DNA of 64,000 bases, taken from NCBI GenBank assembly GCA_030268105.1, contig BSDZ01000004.1, forward strand, positions 3,521,001 through 3,585,000, in the 5' to 3' direction. The notes under the pieces are model-generated. The model saw only the letters and a program-made list of their open reading frames with translations. It made no database searches and had not been told where the DNA came from. Positions within the stretch are counted from its first letter, which is position 1; each line of letters starts with the position of its first letter. The position numbers were made by a program, and so were the translations under genes. This document shows, one piece after another, positions 22,566 to 34,982 of this stretch. This DNA is from Volvox africanus (lineage: Eukaryota; Chlorophyta; Chlorophyceae; Chlamydomonadales; Volvocaceae).

Positions 22566-23801
22566 CTATTTCGGCTGAGGTACAAACGGCGGCATTAGAG
22601 GGCAATCCTTCGTAGAATGGCTCTCCGCACACCGTAGACAAACGTTGGCCAATTTTCGACGCTCGAATTCGGAACGATTGCAATTCCATTTTGGCATAAA
22701 TGTGTCGTCCGTACGAGTACGCTTCGCGTTGGGGTCGGAACGCTGTGCGGCTGCCGACGACGGCGCACCACCACGCTTCCTGTTCCTAGCTGGGTCCGAG
22801 CTCGGACCTGCTCCTCCTGTACCACGGACACCCGAGCTAGCGCCCCCACGCGCCTTGCGTTGCCCGTTGCTGCGTCGCGTCGCGGCAGTAGGCGTGGGGC
22901 GGGTCGCGCCGAGGTCCTGGTCGAGAGCCACAGCTTCCCCAAGCGGATCCTGCACTTGCACGGCATTTGCACGAGGGGCAGACTTGACTTCTTCCTCGCC
23001 GGCAAGAAGTCGTATCTCCGCGCCCTTAGCAAAAGCGACCAACGCGTCATACGACTTGATCTGCGCTCCAACCAAGTCAGTGGCGCACCATTTAGCCAAA
23101 AGTTTCGTTAGGCCTCGCCTAAACCAAAAGACACGCTCAGATTCGGTGAGGTCAGCAATGGGAGTCACAAGTGCTTCAAAGCGTGACTGGTACGCAGGTA
23201 CATTTTCATCCCGACGCATGTGGTAGCTACCCGCTGCCAAAACGTTACGAGCTTCCACATCGCGTGCTTGAACCTCAGTAGCGAATCGTGCGAGCAAAGC
23301 GGCGACTAACTCGTCAAAAGTATAGCTGCCCCGGGCGTTGGTCCAATTGCGATACCAGTCCTTCGCTGCGCCCTCGAGGGTGTTACCAACGAAGAGACAC
23401 CTGATACCGTCATTATCGCCACCATGAACAGCTTGGAGGTACTTTTTAGCGTCACGCACGTACGCACGAGTTGCATCGGCTATGCTATGCCCTGGTGTCT
23501 TGTCGGTCAGCGAAATATTGAGCCTAGGAACGGGAATCGACAATCTCATCACCTCAGGGATGTCATCATGCCCTCGAGCTTGAGGTAATGGCAGAACCCT
23601 TGGTCCAGCAGTGTTGTCCATATTCGTATTCACTGCTGAATGCGGCACAATTAAGTGAGCAGGGGTCTGAAGGAAAAGGGGCTCTTGAGTGGCTCGCGCG
23701 CCAACAGTCTCAAGACCTCTATCCGGCGCTCTAGCAGCTACAACGAAATCGGGTTGGCTAGCTAGGCTAGTGTGCGGCGTATCGTCGTGTTCCGCGGACA
23801 T
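22566..23801 (-). CDS. gag: R3b Gag
   Basis: 411 residues, ATG at 23801. It has the same gag domain and C-terminal CX2CX3HX4C knuckle as the R3a copy and appears identical in protein sequence. It ends in the in-frame TAG that separates it from pol. Confidence 0.93.
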   Translation of the reverse strand: MSAEHDDTPHTSLASQPDFVVAARAPDRGLETVGARATQEPLFLQTPAHLIVPHSAVNTNMDNTAGPRVLPLPQARGHDDIPEVMRLSIPVPRLNISLTDKTPGHSIADATRAYVRDAKKYLQAVHGGDNDGIRCLFVGNTLEGAAKDWYRNWTNARGSYTFDELVAALLARFATEVQARDVEARNVLAAGSYHMRRDENVPAYQSRFEALVTPIADLTESERVFWFRRGLTKLLAKWCATDLVGAQIKSYDALVAFAKGAEIRLLAGEEEVKSAPRANAVQVQDPLGEAVALDQDLGATRPTPTAATRRSNGQRKARGGASSGVRGTGGAGPSSDPARNRKRGGAPSSAAAQRSDPNAKRTRTDDTFMPKWNCNRSEFERRKLANVCLRCAESHSTKDCPLMPPFVPQPK

Positions 23802-24200
23802 GGAGCACGAAACGATACCCTAGTTTTGCGTAATAGAAGCCGACTTCTATCGCAAAGGCAAGAGTACAAAGCGATTCGGTGAGCCTACCGACAGTACTCT
23901 TGAGAAGATTCAGCAAACTCAGCAAGTAATTGCCCAGCTGAGTCCTGATCTCCGTAGTTTGAGCAATGAGAGTCGCCAACTGGTCCGGACGAACGCCGGT
24001 CTCAGTCGCCGCGGCAAGCAATGCCGGTGCACTGAGATTACCTGCGACTCAGAGCGTACACTTACACAACACGTGCAGCAATCTGAGTAAAAGCAATTAA
24101 ACAATTACAAACCGGAAGCGGCGGCGTCCAAAACGGCGCGGCCTAAGTCTTCGGCAAAAGTATCTAGCGGTCCTCGTGGTTCGTCGCTGGAACTCGCCAT
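23767..24200 (-). CDS. R3b gag leader exons
   Basis: Exon 1 is 24113-24200 (88 bases, ATG at 24200), the intron is 24042-24112 (71 bases), and exon 2 runs from 24041. Phase and protein match the R3a leader. The primer-binding site lies at 24247-24264. Confidence 0.55.
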
Positions 24201-24267
24201 AGAAAGAACCTACTTCCGATTAGACAAAGAGAGACAGTTAGGCAACGAACCTGTCTCGATACCAAAT

Positions 24268-25090
24268 TGTTGTACCTCTCGTTCGCGTTTGCTCATGAGT
24301 ATCTGCACATCTGGAGACTATCGACACCGATGCGCGAGCACTTGCAAGTACAGCAAGGCAAGCGAGAGCAAACAGAGACAGCGGAAGACTTCAAGACGAA
24401 GAGAGATATAACTTACAGTCTTACGGGTCAGAATGATGCAATGGACGAAATCGCCGTCAGCGCCGGAAGCAAGCAATCATCACACGGCGGTGATTAGCGA
24501 AGTTCAGGCTTAGCTCGGGCTAAGTAGGATAGTGTATAGAAATAGTGATATAGAACACACGAGTGTTCTCCGGTATCGAATGTCTTCTAGCTTAGCCGTC
24601 CTCGCATCTGTTATACTCGCAGCATCGCAATGCCGTACGATTCACATCAGGAGGCCGATCCTAGATGTGACAACCCTACTGCGTCTAGGCGATGTCTACG
24701 TATAACAATCGTATAAGCCTTTCCGGCATTCGCATGATGCAAGGGTCCGGATAACGATATCCGGTTGCAGGGCATGCATCGCGACAAGTGCGGCGCTCTC
24801 AACGTGTGCTTTAATGAAGTAATATTATATCAGATAATATTACTTATCGTTTTGTAGCACGAGCATAATGCGCACTTCAATGCTTCGGTTATTCATGCAT
24901 GCTAGGCGGATTTGCCATGATGCGATGTCGCGATGGAAAATGACAACATGCCAAATGCATATATAAATGTACACGAATACATTTATATCATGCAGATTCA
25001 TTCATATGCAATGCGTTCATAGCAAAAGCACTTCGCCTCGTAGGATCGCGTCGACCTACGCGTTGGCGGGAAATGAACCGTAGCACAACA
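24268..25090 (-). repeat. R3b 5' LTR (full copy of the LTR trimer)
   Basis: 823 bases, TGTTGTACC...TAGCACAACA. It is followed without a gap by two truncated LTR copies before the R3c polypurine tract. Confidence 0.95.
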
Positions 25091-25841
25091 ACTTGCAAGT
25101 ACAGCAAGGCAAGCGAGAGCAAACAGAGACAGCGGAAGACTTCAAGACGAAGAGAGATATAACTTACAGTCTTACGGGTCAGAATGATGCAATGGACGAA
25201 ATCGCCGTCAGCGCCGGAAGCAAGCAATCATCACACGGCGGTGATTAGCGAAGTTCAGGCTTAGCTCGGGCTAAGTAGGATAGTGTATAGAAATAGTGAT
25301 ATAGAACACACGAGTGTTCTCCGGTATCGAATGTCTTCTAGCTTAGCCGTCCTCGCATCTGTTATACTCGCAGCATCGCAATGCCGTACGATTCACATCA
25401 GGAGGCCGATCCTAGATGTGACAACCCTACTGCGTCTAGGCGATGTCTACGTATAACAATCGTATAAGCCTTTCCGGCATTCGCATGATGCAAGGGTCCG
25501 GATAACGATATCCGGTTGCAGGGCATGCATCGCGACAAGTGCGGCGCTCTCAACGTGTGCTTTAATGAAGTAATATTATATCAGATAATATTACTTATCG
25601 TTTTGTAGCACGAGCATAATGCGCACTTCAATGCTTCGGTTATTCATGCATGCTAGGCGGATTTGCCATGATGCGATGTCGCGATGGAAAATGACAACAT
25701 GCCAAATGCATATATAAATGTACACGAATACATTTATATCATGCAGATTCATTCATATGCAATGCGTTCATAGCAAAAGCACTTCGCCTCGTAGGATCGC
25801 GTCGACCTACGCGTTGGCGGGAAATGAACCGTAGCACAACA
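25091..25841 (-). repeat. Truncated LTR copy 2 of the trimer
   Basis: 751 bases. It begins at the palindrome ACTTGCAAGT, so it lacks the first 72 bases of the LTR, and ends GCACAACA. In element orientation it is an LTR without its final part (U5 side). Confidence 0.95.
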
Positions 25842-26593
25842 ACTTGCAAGTACAGCAAGGCAAGCGAGAGCAAACAGAGACAGCGGAAGACTTCAAGACG
25901 AAGAGAGATATAACTTACAGTCTTACGGGTCAGAATGATGCAATGGACGAAATCGCCGTCAGCGCCGGAAGCAAGCAATCATCACACGGCGGTGATTAGC
26001 GAAGTTCAGGCTTAGCTCGGGCTAAGTAGGATAGTGTATAGAAATAGTGATATAGAACACACGAGTGTTCTCCGGTATCGAATGTCTTCTAGCTTAGCCG
26101 TCCTCGCATCTGTTATACTCGCAGCATCGCAATGCCGTACGATTCACATCAGGAGGCCGATCCTAGATGTGACAACCCTACTGCGTCTAGGCGATGTCTA
26201 CGTATAACAATCGTATAAGCCTTTCCGGCATTCGCATGATGCAAGGGTCCGGATAACGATATCCGGTTGCAGGGCATGCATCGCGACAAGTGCGGCGCTC
26301 TCAACGTGTGCTTTAATGAAGTAATATTATATCAGATAATATTACTTATCGTTTTGTAGCACGAGCATAATGCGCACTTCAATGCTTCGGTTATTCATGC
26401 ATGCTAGGCGGATTTGCCATGATGCGATGTCGCGATGGATCAATGACAACATGCCAGATGCATATATAAATGTACACGAATACATTTATATCATGCAGAT
26501 TCATTCATATGCAATGCGTTCATAGCAAAAGCACTTCGCCTCGTAGGATCGCGTCGACCTACGCGTTGGCGGGAAATGAACCGTAGCACAACA
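25842..26593 (-). repeat. Truncated LTR copy 3 of the trimer, 3' LTR of R3c
   Basis: 752 bases with the same left truncation at ACTTGCAAGT. It is followed by the R3c polypurine tract at 26594. It shares the R3a/R3c variant GATGGATCAATGAC, whereas copies 1 and 2 read GATGGAAAATGAC, which hints at exchange between LTR types. Confidence 0.93.
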
Positions 26594-26652
26594 ATTATCC
26601 CCCCTCCCGTATGCAGCGTCCTCGCTGCATCATACAGCATCGACTGCAGGGG

Positions 26653-29600
26653 TCATTGGGTTTGCGTGGCACGTTTGCGGGCTTCTTCGAGCAGGGGTTT
26701 CATGTCCTGTGAGAAGTTGCGTGCCGGTTCCCATGAGTTGTGCTCGTCGGTATACCCTGTCCACTTAACCAAGTACTCGTGTACTGTTCGCTTACGTCGG
26801 TGTCGGCCCACACGACGCGCGCGATAATCTAACACCCGCTCCACATCGTAAAACTTCTGTTTACCAGCGATCCAGGTCTCGGGAACTGGTTCGATCGCTG
26901 CGGGGGCGTTAGCAGGCTCAGGGACGGGTTTCGTACCACGATACGGACGAACAAGCGATACGTGAAACGTGGGGTGAATGGTCATATCAGCGGGCAATGC
27001 AAGCTGCACAGCCACATTCCCAACCATGCGCACGACAGGGTACGGACCAATCCAGCGGGGTAAGAGTTTTCGGGATCCGTCGACCAAGGAACGCAAGTTC
27101 TTGGTGCTTAGCAACACGAGTTGCCCTTCCGAAAACGTCACATCCTGCTTAGATTTGTTATAGTATTCCATCGTTCGTTGCTGCGCCGCGTCCAAACACG
27201 ACTTCGCGTCTGTGATTCGGGACATAAAAGACTTGGCAAAAAGTTTAGCAGCAGGCACGTTCACTTCCAACTCACGCCACACGGGTAGCGCGGGATGAAA
27301 CCCGTAGTTAAGAAAGAACGGACTTTTGCCTGTAGAGCGGTTAACAGCGTTGTTAAGCGCGAATTCTGCCGCAGTCAAATACGTATCCCAAACAAGTGGT
27401 GTGCGACCAGCATAATTGCGCAACATATCACCCAACGTGCGGTTTGTGCGTTCGGTTTGACCATCAGTCTGCGGGTGGTACGCTGTGCTCAGGTTGACAC
27501 GCATGCCAACTAGCTTGCAGAGCGCTTCCCAAAACTTAGACGTGAACTGTCCACCGCGGTCCGAGATCACATTTTTGGGAATCCCGTGTAACCGAACCAC
27601 ATTATCGAAAAACAAACGTGCGGTTTGCTCAGCCGTGCAGGATGATGTGCATGGTGCTAGGTGAACCATCTTAGTCAGACGATCGACCATTACGAACACC
27701 GCATCGTATCCCCCCTCAGTTTTGGGCAGCGCGACTACGAAGTCCATGGAAACACTTTCCCAAGGCGCATCCGGGACAGGCAACGGTTGCAACAACCCAT
27801 GGCCCTTACCGGACAAAGCCTTATTGCGCTGGCACAGACTGCATGTCTGGACGAAGTTCGCCGCATCCTTAGCCAAACGAGGCCACCAAAAGGAACGTTG
27901 CACCAAGTCGATCAATCGCTTGCTACCAGGGTGTCCTGCTAACGGGTCCTCGTGGAACCGCGCAAGGATGTCGTAGCGTAGCGCGTCGTCGTTCGGAACG
28001 ACGATTTGCGTAGCTGCACCCTCCGTCCGTAGCCAAAGGCCATTCTGCTTGCGAAGGTTTTCTACATTAGCCGGGTCCGCAAACCAGGCGTCTGCGCTGT
28101 AGGCAACCTTCAACCGCTCCGCGAGGTCCGTCGCGATCGGAACCTCCTCGCTACGCGGCCGCACGACGGGCGCTGCCAAAATTGCAGCGTGTAGCGACGG
28201 ATGTCGACTGAGAGCATCGGCAATATTCAATTTACCAGAAATATACTCCCAGGTGCAGTTGAACCTAGCTAGATATTCCATCCACCTAGCTTGACGGCGG
28301 TTCAACGTCGGAACGCTTTGCAAAAACGTTAGGGGCTTATGGTCAGTCTTTAAAGTAAACGGGCGTCCCTCGAGGTAACAGCGCCATTCCTTTAAAGCGT
28401 GCAGCACAGCCAGAAGCTCCTGTTCCCCGGTGGTGTAGCGAATCTCCGCACCAGAAAACTTCTTACTCGTGAAGGCGATCGGTCGCCCTTCCTGTAACAA
28501 TACAGCGCCGCTTCCAAATATTGAGGCATCAGACACTACCTCAACACGAAATGGCAACGAGTAATCGGGGAATGCAAGGGTGACATCTTCGGCAACGATT
28601 CGTTTGAGCTCTTCGAATGCCCGCTGGCATTGCGGCGTCCACGACTCGAGCGAAACGAAAACGCCTTTGCGAGTTAAGTTAGTAAGCGGGGCCGCAATGA
28701 TGGAATATTTTTCAATGAACTTCCGGAAATAATTGGTCAAGCCAAGGAACTTACGCAGCTCCGTGAGGTTCTGAGGCGCGGGCCAATCGCGAACCACGGC
28801 GACCTTCCGCGGGTCCATCTTCACACCGGTGGCCGACACAATGTGGCCCAAATATTCCACCTGAGGCTGCGCCCAAAAGCATTTGGCGCGTTTAGCAAAC
28901 AATTGCTCCCGCCTCATAACGTCGAGCACGAGCCGAAGATGCTCCAAGTGCTCCTCGCGCGTTTTAGAATATACCAAGATGTCATCCAGGTAGCAAACAA
29001 CGAACCTGTCGATAAACGGCCTAAACATTCGGTCCATAACCGCCTGAAACGTAGCAGGGGCATTAGTCAAACCAAACGATAGGACCGTATACTCAAAGTG
29101 ACCGAAGGGCGTCCGAAAAGCGGTTTTCGGGATATCAGAGGCAGCGATGCGAATCTGATTGTAGCCCTGTTGTAAGTCAATTGAGGAAAAATAAGCCGAG
29201 CCCTTCAGCTTATCCAACAGGTCGTCAACGCGTGGCAAAGGGTAGCGATTTTTCACCGTATTCGCATTTAACCCCCGGTAATCAATGCACATGCGCAAGG
29301 TCCCATCCTTCTTACCGACAAACAAAATCGGTGCAGAATACGGGGATGTGCTGGGGCGTATCATACCCTTCGCGAGCAAATCCGTCACCTGGCGCTTCAC
29401 CTCGTCCAGTTCCAATGGACTCAACCTGTACATTGGCCGGGCCGTAGGCTGCGCTCCAGGCATGAGAGGGATTGTGTGATCAACAGGACGCATAGGTGGT
29501 AGCCCAGGGATATCTTTAAAGACGTCCTCATACTGCGACAGTAGGGCCTCAACCTCAGGATCCACAGAAATCTGCGCGGTGGTGACACAACAGCTCACCC

Positions 29601-30714
29601 GCGGCCTTAAAAGCAGTCCGTGGGCACCCTTCCGTAACAAACGGACGGCCTCCTTACGCCCGACTAGCTCTGGTTCGATTCGCGCGGCCATTGCGGTCAC
29701 AGCGAAATTAACCATAGGCACCGCCTCAGTTTCGCCCTCCTTTGGTGTGACATGTTCGAACGACAGGAAAGGTACCTTAATCGACAGAGTACCCTTGCAC
29801 ATATGCAGGGTTGCGGTCTCCATGTCGATGCGCGCGCGGTACTGTCGTAATGTCGACGACCCCATTATGTACGGTGCAGTCTCTGCTAAGCCCTGCAGCA
29901 CGTACGGCCGGGTCACAACACGCAAAGGGCCTAACGATAGGCTAAGGGTAATCCTGCCCACGATGGGATGCTTACCCCCGTCAGCAAGGGTAACCTGTGT
30001 ACAATCAGACGACTCTGGGGACAACCCCAGCGCATTCACCTCTGCGACAGAGATGAAGTCGTCACTGGCACCGGTGTCAACAAGTGCCTTCAGAGTACGG
30101 CCATTCAAACCGATCTGAACCACAGGGACACGGTTATCTACGAGCGACTGCCCAGCAGACAACGTCAGTGCACTTAGGGCGGGTCCGTAACCAACGGCAC
30201 CCCCGTCAGGAGCTTCGTACCAAACGTCAACCGAGTAGGATAGGTGTGGCCACGGAGCCACCGTACCCTCCCGATCCACACCATTAAACAAAACGGTGCC
30301 CGGCTCGAACCGGTGGACATGCCGCATACCCCTTAACAATGCCTCTGCCTTGCGCCGACAGAAAGCAGGGAGTAATACACATGCGGCAGTGCCTGGATAT
30401 TGACGCCTACATCTCCTGTATATGGCCAACTGTTCCGACATCTCACGCAGAGACGAGGGGATGAACAAAACCACGTGGTTAGACAGATCGATAGACGACA
30501 GGGGACGGCGAGGTGTAAACAAATTACACAACGGGTCGAAGCAGAGAAGTCCCGTGCGTCCGTCAAGCGTGATGCGTCGCGCAATGACTCGCTCGATGTG
30601 TCCAAGTACACAAGGCAACAATGCCTTAACGGCTGGCCGTAAGGATGACCACCGACCACGCGTTAGTTCAGAAAACCCAGGTAGAGCCCCCTCCGCAGGA
30701 ACCCGGGCAAGCCC
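26653..30714 (-). CDS. pol: R3c Pol
   Basis: An intact polyprotein, nearly identical to R3a Pol. Visible changes are GTVAPW for GTLAPW upstream of the protease and YSADAWF for YNADAWF before the integrase. All protease, RT, RNase H, integrase and chromodomain motifs are kept. It follows the gag TAG in frame and ends with TGA. Confidence 0.95.
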   Translation of the reverse strand, partial: GLARVPAEGALPGFSELTRGRWSSLRPAVKALLPCVLGHIERVIARRITLDGRTGLLCFDPLCNLFTPRRPLSSIDLSNHVVLFIPSSLREMSEQLAIYRRCRRQYPGTAACVLLPAFCRRKAEALLRGMRHVHRFEPGTVLFNGVDREGTVAPWPHLSYSVDVWYEAPDGGAVGYGPALSALTLSAGQSLVDNRVPVVQIGLNGRTLKALVDTGASDDFISVAEVNALGLSPESSDCTQVTLADGGKHPIVGRITLSLSLGPLRVVTRPYVLQGLAETAPYIMGSSTLRQYRARIDMETATLHMCKGTLSIKVPFLSFEHVTPKEGETEAVPMVNFAVTAMAARIEPELVGRKEAVRLLRKGAHGLLLRPRVSCCVTTAQISVDPEVEALLSQYEDVFKDIPGLPPMRPVDHTIPLMPGAQPTARPMYRLSPLELDEVKRQVTDLLAKGMIRPSTSPYSAPILFVGKKDGTLRMCIDYRGLNANTVKNRYPLPRVDDLLDKLKGSAYFSSIDLQQGYNQIRIAASDIPKTAFRTPFGHFEYTVLSFGLTNAPATFQAVMDRMFRPFIDRFVVCYLDDILVYSKTREEHLEHLRLVLDVMRREQLFAKRAKCFWAQPQVEYLGHIVSATGVKMDPRKVAVVRDWPAPQNLTELRKFLGLTNYFRKFIEKYSIIAAPLTNLTRKGVFVSLESWTPQCQRAFEELKRIVAEDVTLAFPDYSLPFRVEVVSDASIFGSGAVLLQEGRPIAFTSKKFSGAEIRYTTGEQELLAVLHALKEWRCYLEGRPFTLKTDHKPLTFLQSVPTLNRRQARWMEYLARFNCTWEYISGKLNIADALSRHPSLHAAILAAPVVRPRSEEVPIATDLAERLKVAYSADAWFADPANVENLRKQNGLWLRTEGAATQIVVPNDDALRYDILARFHEDPLAGHPGSKRLIDLVQRSFWWPRLAKDAANFVQTCSLCQRNKALSGKGHGLLQPLPVPDAPWESVSMDFVVALPKTEGGYDAVFVMVDRLTKMVHLAPCTSSCTAEQTARLFFDNVVRLHGIPKNVISDRGGQFTSKFWEALCKLVGMRVNLSTAYHPQTDGQTERTNRTLGDMLRNYAGRTPLVWDTYLTAAEFALNNAVNRSTGKSPFFLNYGFHPALPVWRELEVNVPAAKLFAKSFMSRITDAKSCLDAAQQRTMEYYNKSKQDVTFSEGQLVLLSTKNLRSLVDGSRKLLPRWIGPYPVVRMVGNVAVQLALPADMTIHPTFHVSLVRPYRGTKPVPEPANAPAAIEPVPETWIAGKQKFYDVERVLDYRARRVGRHRRKRTVHEYLVKWTGYTDEHNSWEPARNFSQDMKPLLEEARKRATQTQ

Positions 30715-31950
30715 CTATTTCGGCTGAGGTACAAACGGCGGCATTAGAGGGCAATCCTTCGTAGAATGGCTCTCCGCACACCGTAGACAAACGTTGGCCA
30801 ATTTTCGACGCTCGAATTCGGAACGATTGCAATTCCATTTTGGCATAAATGTGTCGTCCGTACGAGTACGCTTCGCGTTGGGGTCGGAACGCTGTGCGGC
30901 TGCCGACGACGGCGCACCACCACGCTTCCTGTTCCTAGCTGGGTCCGAGCTCGGACCTGCCCCTCCTGTACCACGGACACCCGAGCTAGCGCCCCCGCGC
31001 GCCTTGCGTTGCCCGTTGCTGCGTCGCGTCGCGGCAGTAGGCGTGGGGCGGGTCGCGCCGAGGTCCTGGTCGAGAGCCACAGCTTCCCCAAGCGGATCCT
31101 GCACTTGCACGGCATTTGCACGAGGGGCAGACTTGACTTCTTCCTCGCCGGCAAGAAGTCGTATCTCCGCGCCCTTAGCAAAAGCGACCAACGCGTCATA
31201 CGACTTGATCTGCGCTCCAACCAAGTCAGTGGCGCACCATTTAGCCAAAAGTTTCGTTAGGCCTCGCCTAAACCAAAAGACACGCTCAGATTCGGTGAGG
31301 TCAGCAATGGGAGTCACAAGTGCTTCAAAGCGTGACTGGTACGCAGGTACATTTTCATCCCGACGCATGTGGTAGCTACCCGCTGCCAAAACGTTACGAG
31401 CTTCCACATCGCGTGCTTGAACCTCAGTAGCGAATCGTGCGAGCAAAGCGGCGACTAACTCGTCAAAAGTATAGCTGCCCCGGGCGTTGGTCCAATTGCG
31501 ATACCAGTCCTTCGCTGCGCCCTCGAGGGTGTTACCAACGAAGAGACACCTGATACCGTCATTATCGCCACCATGAACAGCTTGGAGGTACTTTTTAGCG
31601 TCACGCACGTACGCACGAGTTGCATCGGCTATGCTATGCCCTGGTGTCTTGTCGGTCAGCGAAATATTGAGCCTAGGAACGGGAATCGACAATCTCATCA
31701 CCTCAGGGATGTCATCATGCCCTCGAGCTTGAGGTAATGGCAGAACCCTTGGTCCAGCAGTGTTGTCCATATTCGTATTCACTGCTGAATGCGGCACAAT
31801 TAAGTGAGCAGGGGTCTGAAGGAAAAGGGGCTCTTGAGTGGCTCGCGCGCCAACAGTCTCAAGACCTCTATCCGGCGCTCTAGCAGCAACAACGAAATCG
31901 GGTTGGCTAGCTAGGCTAGTGTGCGGCGTATCGTCGTGTTCCGCGGACAT
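30715..31950 (-). CDS. gag: R3c Gag
   Basis: 411 residues, ATG at 31950, same protein as R3a Gag with the gag domain and terminal CX2CX3HX4C knuckle. TAG stop at 30715-30717, in frame with pol. Confidence 0.93.
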   Translation of the reverse strand: MSAEHDDTPHTSLASQPDFVVAARAPDRGLETVGARATQEPLFLQTPAHLIVPHSAVNTNMDNTAGPRVLPLPQARGHDDIPEVMRLSIPVPRLNISLTDKTPGHSIADATRAYVRDAKKYLQAVHGGDNDGIRCLFVGNTLEGAAKDWYRNWTNARGSYTFDELVAALLARFATEVQARDVEARNVLAAGSYHMRRDENVPAYQSRFEALVTPIADLTESERVFWFRRGLTKLLAKWCATDLVGAQIKSYDALVAFAKGAEIRLLAGEEEVKSAPRANAVQVQDPLGEAVALDQDLGATRPTPTAATRRSNGQRKARGGASSGVRGTGGAGPSSDPARNRKRGGAPSSAAAQRSDPNAKRTRTDDTFMPKWNCNRSEFERRKLANVCLRCAESHSTKDCPLMPPFVPQPK

Positions 31951-32349
31951 GGAGCACGAAACGATACCCTAGTTTTGCGTAATAGAAGCCGACTTCTATC
32001 GCAAAGGCAAGAGTACAAAACAATTCGGTGAGCCTACCGACAGTACTCTTGAGAAGATTCAGTAAACTCAGCAAGTAATTGCCCAGCTGAGTCCTGATCT
32101 CCGTAGTTTGAGCAATGAGAGTCGCCAACTGGTCCGGACGAACGCCGGTCTCAGTCGCCGCGGCAAGCAATGCCGGTGCACTGAGATTACCTGCGACTCA
32201 GAGCGTACACTTACACAACACGTGCAGCAATCTAAGTAAAAGCAATTAAACAATTACAAACCGGAAGCGGCGGCGTCCAAAACGGCGCGGCCTAAGTCTT
32301 CGGCAAAAGTATCTAGCGGTCCTCGTGGTTCGTCGCTGGAACTCGCCAT
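31916..32349 (-). CDS. R3c gag leader exons
   Basis: Exon 1 is 32262-32349 (ATG at 32349), the intron is 32191-32261, and exon 2 runs from 32190. Sequence and phase match R3a. The primer-binding site ending at 32414 carries one substitution (CTACCA for ATACCA), which could weaken tRNA pairing. Confidence 0.55.
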
Positions 32350-32417
32350 AGAAAGAACCTACTTCCGATTAGACAAAGAGAGACAGTTAGGCAACGAACC
32401 TGGTCTCGCTACCAAAT

Positions 32418-33241
32418 TGTTGTACCTCTCGTTCGCGTTTGCTCATGAGTATCTGCACGTCTGGAGACTATCGACACCGATGCGCGAGCACTTGCAAGTA
32501 CAGCAAGGCAAGCGAGAGCAAACAGAGACAGCGGAAGACTTCAAGACGAAGAGAGATATAACTTACAGTCTTACGGGTCAGAATGATGCAATGGACGAAA
32601 TCGCCGTCAGCGCCGGAAGCAAGCAATCATCACACGGCGGTGATTAGCGAAGTTCAGGCTTAGCTCGGGCTAAGTAGGATAATGTATAGAAATAGTGATA
32701 TAGAACACACGAGTGTTCTCCGGTATCGAATGTCTTCTAGCTTAGCCGTCCTCGCATCTGTTATACTCGCAGCATCGCAATGCCGTACGATTCACATCAG
32801 GAGGCCGATCCTAGATGTGACAACCCTACTGCGTCTAGGCGATGTCTACGTATAACAATCGTATAAGCCTTTCCGGCATTCGCATGATGCAAGGGTCCGG
32901 ATAACGATATCCGGTTGCAGGGCATGCATCGCGACAAGTGCGGCGCTCTCAACGTGTGCTTTAATGAAGTAATATTATATCAGATAATATTACTTATCGT
33001 TTTGTAGCACGAGCATAATGCGCACTTCAATGCTTCGGTTATTCATGCATGCTAGGCGGATTTGCCATGATGCGATGTCGCGATGGATCAATGACAACAT
33101 GCCAGATGCATATATAAATGTACACGAATACATTTATATCATGCAGATTCATTCATATGCAATGCGTTCATAGCAAAAGCACTTCGCCTCGTAGGATCGC
33201 GTCGACCTACGCGTTGGCGGGAAATGAACCGTAGCACAACA
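32418..33241 (-). repeat. R3c 5' LTR (right end of array)
   Basis: 824 bases, TGTTGTACC...TAGCACAACA, followed by the target duplication CTGAG at 33242-33246. Confidence 0.95.
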
Positions 33242-33246
33242 CTGAG

Positions 33247-34982
33247 GCACGGGCCAAAACATGAACCACGGCGACCTTCCGCGAAACCATTTTCACATTG
33301 GCTGCCGCTACAATGTGACTGAAATACTCCACCTGAGGCTACGCCCAAACATTTGGCGCGTTTAGCAAACGATTGCTTCTGCCTTATCACATAAAAACAT
33401 GAGCCACAGATGCTCCATCATGCGTTTGGGATGAACCAAGATGTCATCCATACAACAAAACCTGTCGGCAAACGGCCCTAGCATGCGGTTCACATCCGCT
33501 TCAAGTGTCATGGGGCATTAGTCAAATCCCAAGTGACACGGCCGTATACTCAAATTGACCAAAGGGATTTCGAAAAGCGATTTTCAAAATATCAGAGGCA
33601 GCGATGCCAGTCTGATTGCAACCCTGTTGCGAGTCAATTGAGGAGACATAAGCTGAACGTTCAGCATATCGAACAGGTTATCAACACACATACAAAGGGT
33701 CGCGATTTCAACATCATTCGCATTCAAGCCCGGTAGGCAGTACACATGCTCAGGATACCTACAAGTATTATCGGTGCAGAGTAGGAGGATGTGTGGGGCA
33801 ACAATCATACCCTTTGTAGCATTTCTGTCTCTTACTGCCGCTCAACCTTGAACTTGGTAGCGCTTCAGAGAACAGAGGGATTGTGCAAACAACAGGACAA
33901 GGTGGAAGCGCGGGGATATCACGAGACATCCGTATGCATTTTGCATCAAGGCTTCGACCCCAGAATCCACAAAATCTGCGCGGTGGTGGTACATCATTCC
34001 ACCTAATGCCTCAAAAGCCCATACGGTTCATGACTCCGTGGCTTCGGTTTTCATTCGCGTGGCCAATGTAGGCGCAGCGTAACCATAGGCACCGCCTCAG
34101 TTTTGCCCTCCTTTGGTGTGACACCTGGTACCCTCCGACCCGAGTCCCCCTTGGCCTACATCAAGGGTTAAGGACTTCGTCCGGAGCGCGCGAGGTACGA
34201 CAGGATGTCAAAGACCCCTTCAGGTACGGTGCAGTCTCTGCAGAACCCTGCAGTGCGTACACTCGGGTCACAACAACCAAAGGGCCTAACGATAGGCGAA
34301 GGGTGATTCTGCCCAACGATGGGACGTTTACTCCATCCGCAAGAGTAACCTGTGCACAATCCGACGACTGTGGAGAGCGACTCCACTGCATTCACCCTGC
34401 CGAGTAGGTGAAGTCGTCCATGGCACCAACATGCATGTGCCTTCAGAATACGGTCAGCAAGACCGACGTGGATTACTGGGATCCGAATACCTGTTGGCAA
34501 CTGCCCTGCAGGTAACGATGCTGCACTTGTAGTAATCAATTTGCGGATAACAGCAGCAATCCCAGGATGGGTTCAAAGCAATCGGCAGAACCCACAGCAG
34601 GAGTTTCATACAAGACGTCAGTAGCATAGGGCAGTTCAGCAACAGAGCTGACACTCCCTCCATATTAACACCATCAAACAGCATGGTGCCTGGTGTGAAC
34701 CAGGTGACACACTGCATACCCTTTAGCAGAGCCTCAGCCGCGCGCTGACTATAGGCAGGGAATAAAACACATGCAGCAGTGTCCGTACATTGACGTCTAC
34801 TCCTGTACAAAATAAGCTGTACGAACAGCTCACATAGAGATGAGGGGATGAACATAGCCATGATACGTCCTCAAGGACCAAGAGCAACAATGCCTTCATG
34901 GCTGATCGTACGAACGACCACTGACAACACGTTTGTTCAGCATTCCCGGGTGGAGACAACTCCGCATCAATCCGGCAATCCC
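33247..34982 (-). pseudogene. pol: R2 degenerate pol remnant (RT and protease regions)
   Basis: It aligns by eye with R3 pol DNA from the RT thumb back to the protease and pol start, but with many indels and stops. The longest frames (34161-34391, 34168-34539, 34454-34861) each cover only scraps, such as the QSSDCAQVTLADG segment of the protease. No catalytic RT motif stays in frame. Confidence 0.85.

Larger units (their letters stand above)
10892..33246 (-). mobile_element. R3 tandem array: three elements sharing LTRs, one target duplication
   Basis: The order on the plus strand is LTR, R3a interior, LTR, R3b interior, LTR with two partial copies, R3c interior, LTR. The whole array is flanked by one 5-bp duplication, CTGAG (10892-10896 and 33242-33246). 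The flanks join into a continuous degraded RT sequence of R2. Interiors are 5824, 5823 and 5824 bases. This fits one insertion that grew by LTR-LTR recombination, or insertion of a concatemer. Confidence 0.93.

Noticed and set aside
24268..26593. Regular repeats considered as a satellite or CRISPR-like array
   Set aside because: The units are truncated LTRs of about 751 bases, fully explained by the adjacent elements, with no spacers.
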